NCBI RefSeq assembly: GCF_949987535.1
Contig: NC_080082.1
Location: 28,809,164-28,873,163 of the forward strand
Source of the DNA: Balaenoptera acutorostrata
Lineage: Eukaryota; Chordata; Mammalia; Artiodactyla; Balaenopteridae
Reading direction: 5' to 3'
DNA: 64,000 nt
Positions 1 through 14,749 of the stretch are shown here, in pieces. Every line of letters starts with the position of its first letter. Positions within the stretch are counted from its first letter, which is position 1. The position numbers were made by a program, and so were the translations under genes. A model generated the notes under the pieces. It worked only from the letters and a program-made list of their open reading frames with translations. It searched no databases and had not been told where the DNA came from.

Positions 1-3187
<3,187 letters not shown>

Positions 3188-3219
3188 CTAAAAGAGGAAA
3201 GGTTTAACTGACGACTTTC

Positions 3220-3421
3220 GATGTGCTGGCCCTCAGCTAAGCCCTCTTCTTGTATTAAGTCACTTAATCTCACAACTCCACTAGGCAGGGACCATGAATG
3301 GCCTCTTCCTCTCTGTTTTACAAACCAGGAACCTGAGGCATGGGGATGTTAAATAATTTTTCCAAGGTACGCTGGTAAGCGGCAGTCTGGCTCGAGAGCC
3401 TTTCCTCTACAGCACTGTGTG
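3220..3421 (-). repeat. MIR SINE, degenerate
   Basis: The + strand carries the reverse complement of MIR. It has a 'cttaatctcacaactcc' segment, then 'ttttacaaaccaggaacctg aggcatggggatgttaaata' and 'ggtaagcggcagtctggctc'. This order is diagnostic of the MIR core on the minus strand. Divergence is high, as expected of a mammal-wide element. Confidence 0.8.
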
Positions 3422-3879
3422 CACAGGATTCACAGACAGCCAGTGGGTTCTCCGTGGAACCCCAGTACCCACAGCAATCAGGTGACATGTTCTTCTGTGA
3501 TCATTTACAGACGTGCACTCAGGCTAAGGACGTTCACTGACCAATAAGAGACTATCATCATATTTGCATTTATAAAGTGTTAACCATTAATGATTAGCTA
3601 AATGGATTCTGGCACTTCCATTCACCTGTTAGTTGTTCATTCACTTAGTATCTTTGTTTTGGACACCGTGCTACGTTATGCACTGGGGAATCTAAGCAAG
3701 CAGCTCTGTTCCCACTCTCCCAGCACTAGAGCTTCTCTCTCCTAAAAGTGGCTTTGTCATCACCTGTGCAGCAGCCCTGTGGTTACTCCTCTCTCTGCTT
3801 CTCCCCAACTCCTCCAGAAAAGTGGACCTCAGACTTCCTTTCTTGGCCCCTCCACCCTTCCCTCGGCAGGACTCTTTCT

Positions 3880-4255
3880 TAAGCCCAGATCTGATCGTGT
3901 CACTTCCTCACTTAAACCCCTTTGAGCAATTTACATCCTAAGTGCTTAGCCTGGTGCTCAAGGCCGTCACCAGCTGGCCCCAAGCTGGTCCAGCCCTACC
4001 ACACACCCGATACGCCAGATACTCTTTCCTGCTTCCACGCATTTGTTCACGCTCCTCCCTCCTCCTGGAATACCCTTTTCCCAGACCCCTGGCTGGCAAG
4101 CCCCTACTCTTCAAGCACAAGTGTGGGCCTCACCTCCTGTATGAAGCCAGGAGCCTGCATCCCACCACCCTTGGTACACAGTTTCGGTTCAGCACTTTGC
4201 ACAGAGTCTGTATCTGGCTGTAACTAGACTGTGAGCTGAGAAGAAAGGCACGTTC
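3880..4255 (+). repeat. L2 LINE 3' fragment
   Basis: The sequence follows the L2 3' region. Landmarks are 'cacttcctcacttaaacccc', 'cttagcctggtgctcaaggc', 'tctttcctgcttccacgcat', 'cctcctcctggaataccctt', 'ctcacctcctgtatgaagcc' and 'taactagactgtgagctgag'. Both the order and the orientation match. The frame is broken, so no product is expected. Confidence 0.8.
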
Positions 4256-4289
4256 TAGGACCCATATCTAACTCTGTTCTTCCAGCTGT

Positions 4290-4530
4290 TTGAGCCAACA
4301 ATCTCAGAAGTCAGCCCTGACTCTGCCACATCCAAGTTCTTCCACAGTCCTATTGGGTCTACTTTCAAAACATGTCCAGAACCCAATGACATCATCCCCC
4401 TGCACCCTCCTCCACCCTAAGCTGAGCGACCACCATTATCACCTGGACTCCTGCACCACCAGTCTCCCAAGGTCTCCTAGCTTCTCTCCCCGCCCCCTCT
4501 GGTCTCTTCTCCATATAGTAGTTCCCACAC
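4290..4530 (+). repeat. Possible further L2 fragment
   Basis: Pyrimidine-rich sequence with 'tctgccacatccaagttctt' and 'caccattatcacctggactc' resembles the part of L2 that precedes the block at 3880-4255. The order is therefore rearranged, or this is a second copy. Similarity is weak by eye. Confidence 0.4.
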
Positions 4531-4539
4531 ATAACCTCA

Positions 4540-4758
<219 letters not shown>

Positions 4759-5059
4759 TTAAAGGCAAAAAAAGGGAGGTTGAAAACACATATTACACGT
4801 ATCTATGTCCATACCCCACAACATTAGACTGTGAACTCCACAGGGAAGGGCCTGGATTTCAACCTAACATAGAAGAGTAAACAGTGCATGCTTAATGAAG
4901 CAAACTACATTATTTATTCATTGGGCAGTGGACCACTGTGAAGATTTCTCATCACTGCGGATATTCAAAAGAATCCCTGGAGCAACATAATAGTGGACTT
5001 CAAATGCATTAAGGGCTAATGTGCAGAATAATAATCGCTCCAGCTCACAGCCTAATGCT

Positions 5060-5990
5060 CTAGTGGGATCTTTTCAAATTTTTCATTTTGAAAATTTTTA
5101 AACCTACAAAAAATGAATAGTCCAAAGAATGCTCATATACCCTTTACTTAGATTCACCAATTGTTAATATTTGTATGCATGTTTTTTTCTCTCTCTATAT
5201 ATGTAGATATACACACATACACAAACACACATACTTTTTTTCTGAACCATTTGAAAATGTTATAGAAATATAGAAATCAGGGGCTACCTCATCTGTAAAT
5301 ACTTCACCATGTATCTCCTAGTTAGGACATTCTCCTACCTAACCTCAATACTATCATGACACTACGAAATTTAACATTAATGTACTGTTATTATCTAAAA
5401 TATAACACATATTCAAATTTCTTAATAACATCCTTTATAGTTTTTTTTTTTTTTTTTAAATCCAGGATCCAGTCAAGGGAATGCATGAAATTTAGCTGTC
5501 ATATCACTTCCATTTCCCTTAATCTAGGGTAATTCTAACACCTTTTATATAAAGACACTGACCTTTTAAAAAGAATCCAGGCTACTAGCTACCTGGTAAA
5601 ATGTCCCACAAGCTGAATAGTTTCTCATGACTTGATTCAGGTTCAACTTTTTTGCCAAGAACCCTACCTACACAGCTGATGCTGGTACTGCCACAATGAG
5701 GCAGGTAATAATACCATTTTGCCCTTCTTGGTAACATTTAATTTGATCACTTGGTTAAAGGTGTTGTCCACCAGATTTCACCGCTGTAAAAGCACCTCCT
5801 TTCCCCTTTGTAATTAATAAGTACTCTATGGGGTAATACTTGGACGTCATGTGAATAATCTGTTCACCAATAATCTTTCACCCAATAGTTTCCACTGGTG
5901 GTCCTTGTTGAACCCATTGTCACATTGGTGGTTGCAAATGATTTTCTATCATTTCCTGTTTATTTATTTGCTAGCAGTCTTCTTAAAATC
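5060..5990 (-). repeat. Old L1 (L1M-type) 3' fragment
   Basis: Landmarks of an old L1 3' region appear in reverse orientation. These are 'ggacattctcctacctaacc', 'aatactatcatgacactac', 'aatccaggatccagtcaagg', 'agctgtcatatcacttccat' and 'acacagctgatgctggtact'. A 16-T run at 5442-5457 lies inside. Subfamily not assigned. Confidence 0.6.
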
Positions 5991-6151
5991 CTTTACAGTG
6001 TTTTAAAATTGCTTTTATATTAAGATTAAATGGTTCAAGTTATAGATACCCAAACATGGGGTTAATACATTGTAGAACTTTCTAAATATGTTTCTTGTCC
6101 AAAACAAAACAGACTGCCTCAAAAAGTCAGGTGCTCCATACGTTCAACCAC

Positions 6152-6171
6152 ATAATATATTAATATATTAT
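6152..6171. repeat. Perfect 20-bp AT palindrome
   Basis: The sequence reads identically on both strands (ataatatatt / aatatattat). It is pure A+T and may be a chance product of low complexity. Confidence 0.7.
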
Positions 6172-6196
6172 ACCACATTAAGTATAATAACCAACT

Positions 6197-6250
6197 GAGA
6201 GAGACAGGGTGAGAGTGAGAGAGAGAGAGAAAGAGAGAGACACACACAGA
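6197..6250. repeat. (GA)n/(CA)n simple repeat
   Basis: Interrupted GA dinucleotides (gagagacagggtgagagtga, then gagagagagagaaagagaga) run into a short cacacaca stretch. Confidence 0.85.
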
Positions 6251-6289
6251 GAAAAACACCTAACTGTCAATTACAGAAAACAGACTCAA

Positions 6290-6590
6290 TGGAAATTGAT
6301 GTAGTCATAAAAAATGATACTGACAAAAAATTTTAAAAGCAAACTATATAAAACCATATATTGTACACATTTGGATTATAAGTTGTGTAAAATATACATA
6401 TCAAACAAAATATTCACATGTCCAAAAAGGTGGCGGGGGTGGTGTGGGTGTAAGGAAATACAGCAAGGTGCCAGGGGCCTCTGGGAGGGGAGAGGGGACC
6501 GCTCCCTTTTTCAGGTCCTCTTTTTGGCATCTTCCAAAATTTCTATAACAGTCATGTAGTATTTTCATAATGAAAAATGAACACAATTCA
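6290..6590 (+). repeat. LINE-like 3' tail
   Basis: The arrangement 'aaggaaatacagcaaggtgc', 'tggcatcttccaaaatttct', 'ataacagtcatgtagtattt' followed by an A-rich end is typical of LINE 3' tails scattered in mammals. The family is uncertain. Confidence 0.4.
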
Positions 6591-8523
6591 ATTTAGCAAA
6601 TGTAATGAGTTCGCCATCACTGGAAGTATTTAAAAGCAGAGGTTGGAAAAGAGATTACAGAAGAGTCCTGTAGCAACCAGGACAAACAGATGCCCACTAT
6701 GGTCTCTTCAAACTTGAATGAAGACAACTCACATGCTGGAAAGGGCCTCAGAGCCTAAATTCCTTGAGAGCTAAGAAATGTGTACCTTGCTTCAAATTTG
6801 GAATGTGGCAGGAAACAGACCAACGCTATATTTTCTCAACATTTTCAGCCTTATACCCCAAAAATAATTTGGGACCAGGTCTACTTTGCCACCTGGTGTA
6901 TTACATCACTTGAAATACTGTATGTACGTTACACTGTCAGTGGATTAGCAACAGAAAAAATATTTTTTTTAGTGAGTACAATTATCTGAAATATTCCCTT
7001 TATCAAAAAAGACAACAAATCTTAAAAAGGATGCCATCAGAGAGTGATGCTACTAGAGTGAAAAAGAAAATAAGCATACAATAGTTGTGCACAGGAAACT
7101 CCCAAATAGCTCCAAGTGCTGCTAAAGGAATTAATGGAACAACATAATTCCAAAAAAACTAAACGAAAAGAATAATAAAAGAAATGGGATAGCTTACATA
7201 TATAAAACCAAAAATTGCAGCCTGGTACCACTGGTGAAGTCAAGCGCCAACGTTAAGGATGAGGTTTATTGAACAAAAGCAGTCATGAGCGGTCATATAC
7301 GTACACACATTAAAAAATAAAATCCTAATGTTTTTTATATGCTGTAAGAACTTCTGACTCATATTTTGCTGATTTGTAGCAAATAAATACCACTATATAC
7401 ATTAGGTTCTTTATGGCTGAAGACTTAGAAACTTACATTACAAAAATGTAGTGAAAGCCTGATATAATACTTTATGAACTCTTTGTGCCCTGTGCCAGAA
7501 GCAATAAAAAACCAATAATAAATCTGGAGTTCCAGATTTTTCTTAACAAAAGAATGGAGGCTAGTGAGTTTAATATGTCTGATGGTGTTCATCTCATGTA
7601 GCTATTATATAATTAATTTAGTATTTGGTATAAAAACCTGTTCTCTCTCTGCTGTACCAGGTCTGAATTACCTTGACTTCCTAATGAAGTATTATTTTGT
7701 TGACAGAGGGTGACCACACTACAAGGCCATTGGCAGCTACATGGGCTCAGCAGCAAAGAACTGCAATTGAGCAAGTGTATTCAGCTTGGCTTTCTCTTCT
7801 CGAGCCAACAGAGAGAGGCCCAGCACCCTGTCTCTGAAATAAAGAGGGTCTGTTGCACGCTCATGACAACCCCTGCTGGCCAATTCAGAACAAGGAGTGT
7901 CCACAGGGAGTGGATGAATGGCACGGGCCCTACCAACGAGGGGGACAACAGTTAGAGCACAAGGGCACAGCCACAAACCCCCTGGTGACCAACTCCAATT
8001 AGTGAGGAGATGGCAAAAAAAACCCAGGCACAAATCAGAGGCATTAGCACCCGGGAAGGACCTGGACTCACAAGGATTAACCAAGTAGAGCCAGAAGGAA
8101 AACAAAGGATCAAGGGGTCTTCCTAAGGTTTGAAGGTGGTAACGCTGGGTGGGAAAATTAAAATGCCTAGAGAAAACCAAAAAACCTAAGCAGTAATGGC
8201 TGAACCACAGGAGGGACAAGGATCCTGACCCAAGGCATCGTGCCCTAATAACCATGACTCTGTGCTGAGGGACAGAGAGTGGACAAAGAGAAAAAGAAAA
8301 GCCTAACAGTGCTCAGTGCTCCCACTCAAAATGATTTTACATCGGTGCATAAATAGTGCTGGTAGAGAAGTGTTTCGGAAAACAGCGTAACACCTCTCAG
8401 ACTTGCTCAACCTTGTTTAAATGATACCAGCTACAGAGCACTTAGCTTGAGGACTACTTGAAACCCAAGAATGGCTGCCTTCGGGGGATTTTAAAGCCAG
8501 TCTCTGTGCTGCCGTTGCCTTAC

Positions 8524-8663
8524 CTCTGCTCGAGGTATCCCAAGGCCTGCCTGACGAACTCCATGCGCACTTCCACGCTGTTGCGGCTCTTCAGGGCATC
8601 AGTCGCCGGTGTCAACAACACGTCTGTCATTTGTTTTACCATGGTCCACATGTCAGAGATGTT
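8524..8663 (-). CDS. NUP93: NUP93 coding exon 8 (about residues 219-265)
   Basis: 140-nt exon reading [40 protein letters not shown] and LGYLEQ, plus two bases (AG) of a Ser. These are amphipathic helices of the early solenoid. The acceptor TTTATGTGCAG has a poor pyrimidine tract, and the donor is GTAAGG. The first codon is AAC (Asn), where I remember Ser in human. 'KSRNSV' also differs from the human 'KNRSSV' that I recall, and 'ALGYLEQ' from 'ALAYLEQ'. That makes this the most diverged exon of the ten. An upstream-shifted acceptor is excluded because exon 7 ends in phase 0. Confidence 0.96.
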
Positions 8664-10164
8664 CTGCACATAAATGAGACTGCATGTGACAATGCTGTGG
8701 GGCCAGGGAAATTGCCTGGTTCTTCCTGGCAATCTGACTCAAAGGCAGGCGGGACATGGAGGGGGAAGAGGTTAACGTCCTGTCTGAGGCCCTCAGGCTC
8801 AAGCCCAGTACAGAAGACGCACCTCTTCCCGGCCAGCTGCCAGGCTCCCGTCTTCCCTGCGAGCAGCCCCCGTCCCGAGCTGGTTTTCAGATCAATTACT
8901 ATTCCAGGTCTGACATAACCACCTACATAATTAAGACCACATAAAACGAACAAGAACACTGAATCTCAGTGGGTTATCCCTTAAGAGAGAGTGAATACCT
9001 TTATAATCATCCAAAGCTCTAGGAGTTTAAACTCAAGTAGCTGCATTTCAGTCCTTACAAGGTCATTGGAGTTTAAGGCTTAAAATAAGACTTTAACCTA
9101 AATAATACAGGTTTTGTCCTCCCAGAGGCTCTCCAGGGGCCACTGCTCTTACCCCACCGTGTGAGTGGCACAGCCTCCTTTTCTCCTGCCTATTCACTCC
9201 CTTCAAAAGACGCCTTCCTGTGGCCTCCTAGGAAAGGCACCGGTGATCTCTCCTGTGTGTTACCACCACACAGCTGGACTCCCTCTTCCCAGAATCCTCC
9301 TGGCTGTAAACCTATCCTAAAAATGTGTTCCCTGAACCTTTGCAAAACATAAAGTTAAGAATCCTTGGAAGACAGTAGCGATTAGAGAAAAAGCAGGTTT
9401 ACACCTTTTCCAAAGGAAAAGAGAAAATCCTGTTTTTACTGTTTCTCTCAAAAATTAAAAACTGTAGAAAATCCACCCTAAATGTGACCCTTTTTAGGTG
9501 GTCAGATGGTAGATAAATTCTTATGTTTAGATTGGTTTGTATAGCCTTATATTTACCATTAAAAAAAAAAAAAAAAGCATTTTTGAAGGAAAAAAAAGTG
9601 TGTACAAGTGCTTGCTTCCGTTATAGCCTTTCCTCCTTTCTCCCTTCCTCCTGGCCACCTACCAATCTATCCATCCCCTTTTTAATTTTTTTCCCCCAGC
9701 GGGAGAAAATTGGCCAAGGATGAGAACTGAGGGACAGGAATAAAGATGGGGAGTCAGAGAGGAACAGAACCAGTGGCTTTTAAAGACCCCACCTGAGTCA
9801 AGTTCAAGGGGCTCACTGGTGTGAAAACTGCATCACCTTTACAATTCACATCTCATGAAAGAGCCTGTTAGTCTGTCTAAGGAGGGAAACTGGCAGGGAG
9901 GAGCTGGAGCCTGACAGGACTTCAAAGCAAACACAGCTTTGCTGGGCCTTTTGGAGATGCATAAAGATACATATATTTATATATATAGGATCATCATCAA
10001 AAAACCATCCCAAAATTATTTAAAGTAAAACTCTGAAGAACAGTTAACATCTTCTTCCATGGCATAGAGTTTCTCTTCAGCACATTTCTGCCAAGTCAGC
10101 AAGCTGCTAATCCCATTGGAACACCAGACCCCACATGTCTCCTCAGGTCAGCTCTGGGCGCTAC
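8664..10164 (-). other. NUP93: NUP93 intron 7
   Basis: 1501-bp intron with donor GTAGCG and acceptor TTTATGTGCAG. An A16 run lies near 9560 and a T/C-rich patch at 9625-9700. No transposable element is clearly recognised. Confidence 0.85.
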
Positions 10165-10254
10165 CTTATCATCCAGCTCTGTGACAGAAGCACAGAGGTC
10201 CACAAGGTTAGGCTGCAGGTGTCCGTTGACAATCTTCTCGTTATAGATATAAAT
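10165..10254 (-). CDS. NUP93: NUP93 coding exon 7 (about residues 189-218)
   Basis: 90-nt exon of exactly 30 codons, [20 protein letters not shown] and [10 protein letters not shown], flanked by acceptor TTTCCTTTCAG and donor GTAGCG. Both ends are in phase 0. It covers the start of the solenoid. Thr stands where I recall Ala in human (SVAELDDK). Because the exon is symmetric, skipping it would be in frame. Confidence 0.97.
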
Positions 10255-11721
10255 CTGAAAGGAAAAGCCAAGTAAATAGCACAAATTCTATTTTCACTTT
10301 TTCTTTTTAGAACCCCTTGAAGCAGTTCTGAAACCAGCTTCTGCCCAATGGTCAGAAGCTTTCCTTCCTCAGAGTGGCTGAGCTATCCACACTGCCTGGA
10401 GGGCAAGGCCTCTGGCCAGCTTCCCAGTTCTGTGCCTGAGCTTCAGACAGCAGCATCAACATCCACCAAAGCTAGTCGCTAGCCCAGCCTTCCTAACATC
10501 TGAGGAGTGGGAGCAGGGTGGTCCCGGGGGTTGGGGGGGAGTCCCACGGGCAGTTCTGCGTTGCTCTGCCCAGCAGACCATCAGTCCCAGAGAGCAAGGA
10601 CCAAAGTGGAAGATGGGACAGTGGAAGGTCTCCTGCTGCTGCTCCTAGGAACCCAGGGAAACATTTGGTAATCTTTCTGGCAAAAGGACTGAATGGCCCC
10701 AGGCCCAGGGCTTGTGGACTTAGTAAGGACTGTCAGGTCGCAGCCCTCCACGTGTTTTAGAAGAGCAGTTGCTGCCCATCTGCAGTACCCGTTTCTCCGG
10801 GAAAGAATCCCAGCTCCTTAGTAAAATTTTCTCAAGAAAAAGGAACTATGTGATGTTCAACGAATGGAAAAGCCAATATTACTTTGGATTTTATTAAAAA
10901 AACCCCAACATAACGATGGTAAAAACTAGTAAGTTCTACTCTTTGCATCTGAAGTCCTTGCTCTACCGAGGACTAAACAAGGTAGTGATGTTAGACAAGT
11001 CAGGACCCTGTCGAACCTTACCTCCCTCTACTCTAAATGGGGGAGAGTATCATGCAGCCTCCAGGAGTGTTATAAAGATTAAATGAAACGGGGAGCCATT
11101 TATGAGGAGCCTTCCCTGGGGTACTGTCTTCAACATGGGATATAGATTCGCTCTCCACTGGAGGGGATAGCCATGTAAACAGATACGTGACACTCCAGTG
11201 TCCTGAGTGCTAGTAAACCTTAGTTTTATGAAGTTTTAGTCTTCGCAGACACAGAAGATACATGGTTTCTCTCCTCAAAAGCTTGTAATTTCATTAGGCC
11301 TGAATTCTGACGGTGCCTGTGGCAATGGAAGTCAGTCACATAATGAACGTGAAATTTTAAAAAATGTAGATGTAGTGTGGGAGAAAGAGAGAGATCTAAA
11401 AACTGGAGAAAAAAATAAATGAAGGCCCAGTAGTAAAACATGAGGGAGTTGGAAGGAGGGGGACTTATGTGAGGGAAGCTGATGTGGCCGGTTTCAGATG
11501 CCTAGAGTTAGAACTGGCAGTGGTACGCTGAAGGAGCGAGGCTTACAAAGAGCATTTAGAACATTTTTCTCAACAAGGGGTACAAGAAGGATCTCCGATA
11601 ATACCATCAGCTCACCAAATAATTCAGTTAAGGCACCCCTCTGTTAAAGGCACAGGGTCTAGCAGTTTCTCCCCTCCCCCTGTTCACCTCTATAGCCACC
11701 ATGTGTTTTTGTCTCCACCTA

Positions 11722-11750
11722 CCCCCACCCCACCCCACCCCACCCCAGCC
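11722..11750 (-). repeat. (CCCCA)n tract, G-quadruplex motif on minus strand
   Basis: The + strand shows a CCCCCA unit followed by four CCCCA units, then GCCC. The minus strand, which is the NUP93 sense strand, therefore has six G runs mostly separated by single T loops. Confidence 0.85.
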
Positions 11751-11813
11751 CAGGTTGGACGGAAGAAAGGAATTGGGTGATGCTGAGGGCCACAGTGGCA
11801 CCAGTCGTGGGAG

Positions 11814-12126
11814 GGCTTTCCTGGTGGTGCAGTGGTTAAGAATCCACCTGCCAATGCAGGGGACATGGGTTTGATCCCTGGCCCGGGAAGATCCCACATG
11901 CCGTGGAGCAACTAAGCCCATGCGCCACAACTACTGAGCCTGCGCTCTAGAGCCTGTGCTCTGCAACAACAGAAGCCACAACAATGAGAAGCCTGTGCAC
12001 CGCAAGAAGAGTAGCCCCTGCTCGCCTCAACTAGAGAAAGCCACGTGCAGCAATGAAGACCCAACACAGCCAAAATAAAAAAATAAAAAACAAATGAATA
12101 AATAAATTTATAAAGAAAAAAAAGAA
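11814..12126 (+). mobile_element. CHR-type SINE (cetacean tRNA-derived)
   Basis: Full-length element, from the head 'ctttcctggtggtgcagtgg', through the promoter-like 'gggtttgatccctgg', to an A/T-rich (AAATA)-type tail. Its B box has lost the CpG. Imperfect 9-bp target duplications flank it (tcgtgggag at 11805-11813, tcgcgggag at 12127-12135). It is antisense to NUP93 in intron 6. Confidence 0.9.
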
Positions 12127-12913
12127 TCGCGGGAGTTGGTCATGACAGAACAGATGTTCCTTGGTCACTGCTGGTGCAGGACAATTTAAAGGGGATGGAA
12201 GCCCACCACCCTCAATTCAAGAAACAAGACTGTTTTCCCTTCTTGATACTTTGTGCAGCAAAGCGGCAAATTAGAATAAAATACACAGGTGGCCAGCACT
12301 GCTTTATTCAAAAAGTCAATTCCAGGTATGTACTGTCCTAAGCGCAGTTTCAGTCAACAGAGTCCCTGAGCTTTACCACAAAGTGTCTCAATCCATACTC
12401 AAACTATTGCATGGTCATGATATACCACAAGAATCACAACCCCCCAAATATCGTAAGCTTCTCCAGGACAGTAATATCAGGTAATGGTGAGTACACTATG
12501 CTTACCAAGGCAGAAAAGCATTTAGAAAATTTCTCTCTACAACAGAGTGAAGAAGCATTTCTGATAATACCATTCGCCGACCAGGTGATCAGTTAATACA
12601 GAACTCCATTTGCTCAGCAGTGCAGTTACTCAAAGCTTTACCGTACATGGGCTGTTGCCAAATGCAAAATGAGATGCCTTGGTCAGTGTGTGAGGCAGAT
12701 TTCAATTTCCCTAAATCAAACCTGAGTCATTCTATTACCCAATTTGATAGACTTCTCCAGGGACCCAGATGGTAAAATATTAACATGTCCTCTGAACGAA
12801 AACCCAACCTGTCTTCAGGGTTGGACTTTCACATGAAGTCTGTGTTCTCCTTTGCTTCCCAGCGGGCTCACAGGGATTTTCCTGGATTCGATCTTCCTTG
12901 GGAACACACTCAC

Positions 12914-12988
12914 CTGCCGGGCATAGGCCATCTCGATGCTGTCCAGAGAGCTTCGACCAGGGGGTCCCGCATCACTGATGTAACTTGG
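12914..12988 (-). CDS. NUP93: NUP93 coding exon 6 (about residues 164-188)
   Basis: 75-nt exon of 25 codons, [20 protein letters not shown] and AYARQ, with both ends in phase 0. The acceptor is TATCTACAG and the donor is GTGAGT. The Pro/Gly/Ser-rich start is a flexible linker between the N-terminal interaction segment and the solenoid, which begins around 'IEMAYARQ'. Ala and Ser replace the Val and Asn I remember in human (SDVGPP, SLDNIEM). That fits the lower constraint expected of a linker. Confidence 0.97.
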
Positions 12989-13611
12989 CTGTAGATAAAT
13001 ACACATTCAGAATTGGTTCAGAACAGCATTCAGTCATGTAAAGAAAAAAAAACCCATAAACATATGTTTGTCTTTAACAAAGCTGTTTCTGTTTCCTACT
13101 CAGACTTCCTCAAAACGATGATTTTAGGGGCTTCAATAGAAGGCAACTCTCTTACCATGATCACATGAGAAGGGAGCAGGCATGGGACTCAACTCAAAAA
13201 TAACAGGAGGTTGGAGAAGCTGTAAGGATATCTCAGTAACGGTTTCTGGAAAGGCACCTCTTTGTAACATTCGGTTTCAATTCCCCAGTCCACCTCATCT
13301 TCCCCCTCCATGTCTTCACACCAGTGAGGCTGTGGTGTACGTGGGTCTCCTGTTTCCATCACTCATATCAGACAGCTGAGGAAATGGAGTTTATAGGGTC
13401 GCAACACCAGGATTCGGACATTTCCTATCTAGAGTCCACACTAAGACAACAGCTACTGATGAACTTTATGCATCTGAAGATATGAAGCCAGTCTAAGTTG
13501 GGCATTCATTCATTCAGCAAACATCTGCTAAGTGCCCGCCTGCCACATGCACAGTGTGTACACTTCCATCCCCACAGGGATGACAAGACAGTCCACAGAG
13601 GCTGTTCCCAA

Positions 13612-13832
13612 AGAGCTTACCATCTGATGGGGAGAGTTAGACACCAACATACGGAAAAAATTATTAGTCTTTTTTAAGAAAGACTAAAGTTTAATTTTTA
13701 GCTAAGTTTATTCCCTACTGTAAAAAAATATGGATCAAAATCAGGTATGTTCCAATTAGGTATATTAGGCATATTCTTAAATTTCCAATATTAGTTTGTA
13801 CTGTACTGTAGCAAAGATCGAATTCTTCAAGC
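13612..13832 (+). repeat. Inverted repeat, left arm
   Basis: This stretch runs from 'gagcttaccatctgatgggg' to 'gtactgtactgtagcaaaga'. Its reverse complement reappears at 14270-14488 with roughly 85% identity by eye and few gaps. Shared blocks include 'agaaagactaaagtt', 'ttattccctact', 'tattcttaaatttccaata' and 'actgtactgtag'. Confidence 0.85.
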
Positions 13833-14059
13833 TTCTCTCATTAAAAAAAAAAAAAAAAAATCAATGCTCTATTCTCTAAAATCTAAAACAAAGCAGTTTA
13901 AAGTAGGTTCCCTGGGAGACACATGGCAGATAGCATCAAAACTTCCTAGCACCACCAAAGCTGGTAAAAGGGATACCAGCATGAGCATGCACTGGGGCAG
14001 GACAGGGAACAGGAAGAAGCAGGAAGCAGAAAGGTGGGTTGTAAACCCTCAGGTTCTGG

Positions 14060-14240
14060 AATGAACACTGGACTGTCAGGACACCTGGGTTCCAGGAGGA
14101 CTGCTCCACTCCCTTGCTTTGGGGTCTGGGCAAAGCACATATCCTTGGAGCCTCAGGTTCCCCTTGGTTGATGAAGGGGCTGTCCTAGACAATCTCGAGA
14201 GGTCCTCCCCAGCTCTGATTTTCTGCAATCATTGGTATTA
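14060..14240 (+). repeat. MIR SINE in the spacer of the inverted repeat
   Basis: The sequence follows MIR: 'gacacctgggttccaggagg', then 'ctgggcaaagcacatatcct', 'gagcctcaggttccccttgg' and 'cctccccagctctgattttc'. It lies between the two arms of the inverted duplication. Confidence 0.75.
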
Positions 14241-14269
14241 AAAGAGCTTTAAACAGTTTACTGTTCAAA

Positions 14270-14488
14270 ATATCGAATTTGATCTCACTACAGTACAGTA
14301 AAAACCAATGTATTGGAAATTTAAGAATATAACTAATATACCTAGTAGAATATACCTAATTTTGATTCATACTTGTTTATAGTAGGGAATAAGCTTAGCT
14401 AAAGGTTAACTTTAGTCTTTCTAAAAAACGGACTAATAAACTTTTCCATATGTTGGCATCTAACTCTCTCCATCAAACGGTAAGCTTG
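14270..14488 (-). repeat. Inverted repeat, right arm
   Basis: Reverse-complement partner of 13612-13832, reading from 'tatcgaatttgatctcacta' to 'ccatcaaacggtaagcttgg' on the + strand. I do not recognise either arm as a named repeat beyond a short similarity of the outer edge to a common mammal-wide repeat phrase. Confidence 0.85.
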
Positions 14489-14749
14489 GAAGATGCTGCT
14501 GCTTGGCTGACCCAATGACCATTTCACATCCCTACCTCTCACTTCTACTCGCTGCCACTTCCCACTCTGGCATATGGAGTTAAATATATCCAATGGTGTG
14601 CTGGTAAATGTTTAACAACTGGCTTGGGAAAGGGGACTTGATTTGTAGCATTTGCGGGTTTCTGGTGTAAATATTCCCACCACGGCAGAAATCAAGCTAT
14701 TCCAAGTAGTATCAACTAGACGGCAAATTTCCTGAAACTCTAACAATAG

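Larger units (their letters stand above)
10255..12913 (-). other. NUP93: NUP93 intron 6
   Basis: 2659-bp intron with donor GTGAGT and acceptor TTTCCTTTCAG. It holds a CHR SINE (11814-12126), a C-rich tract with G-quadruplex potential on the sense strand (11722-11750) and two related segments of about 90 bp either side of the SINE (11540-11635 and 12513-12605). I recognise nothing else. Confidence 0.85.

Noticed and set aside
7737..8255. 172-codon minus-strand frame in intron 8
   Set aside because: It reads in the NUP93 direction but does not fit between exons 8 and 9 in phase or similarity, and has no recognisable domain.
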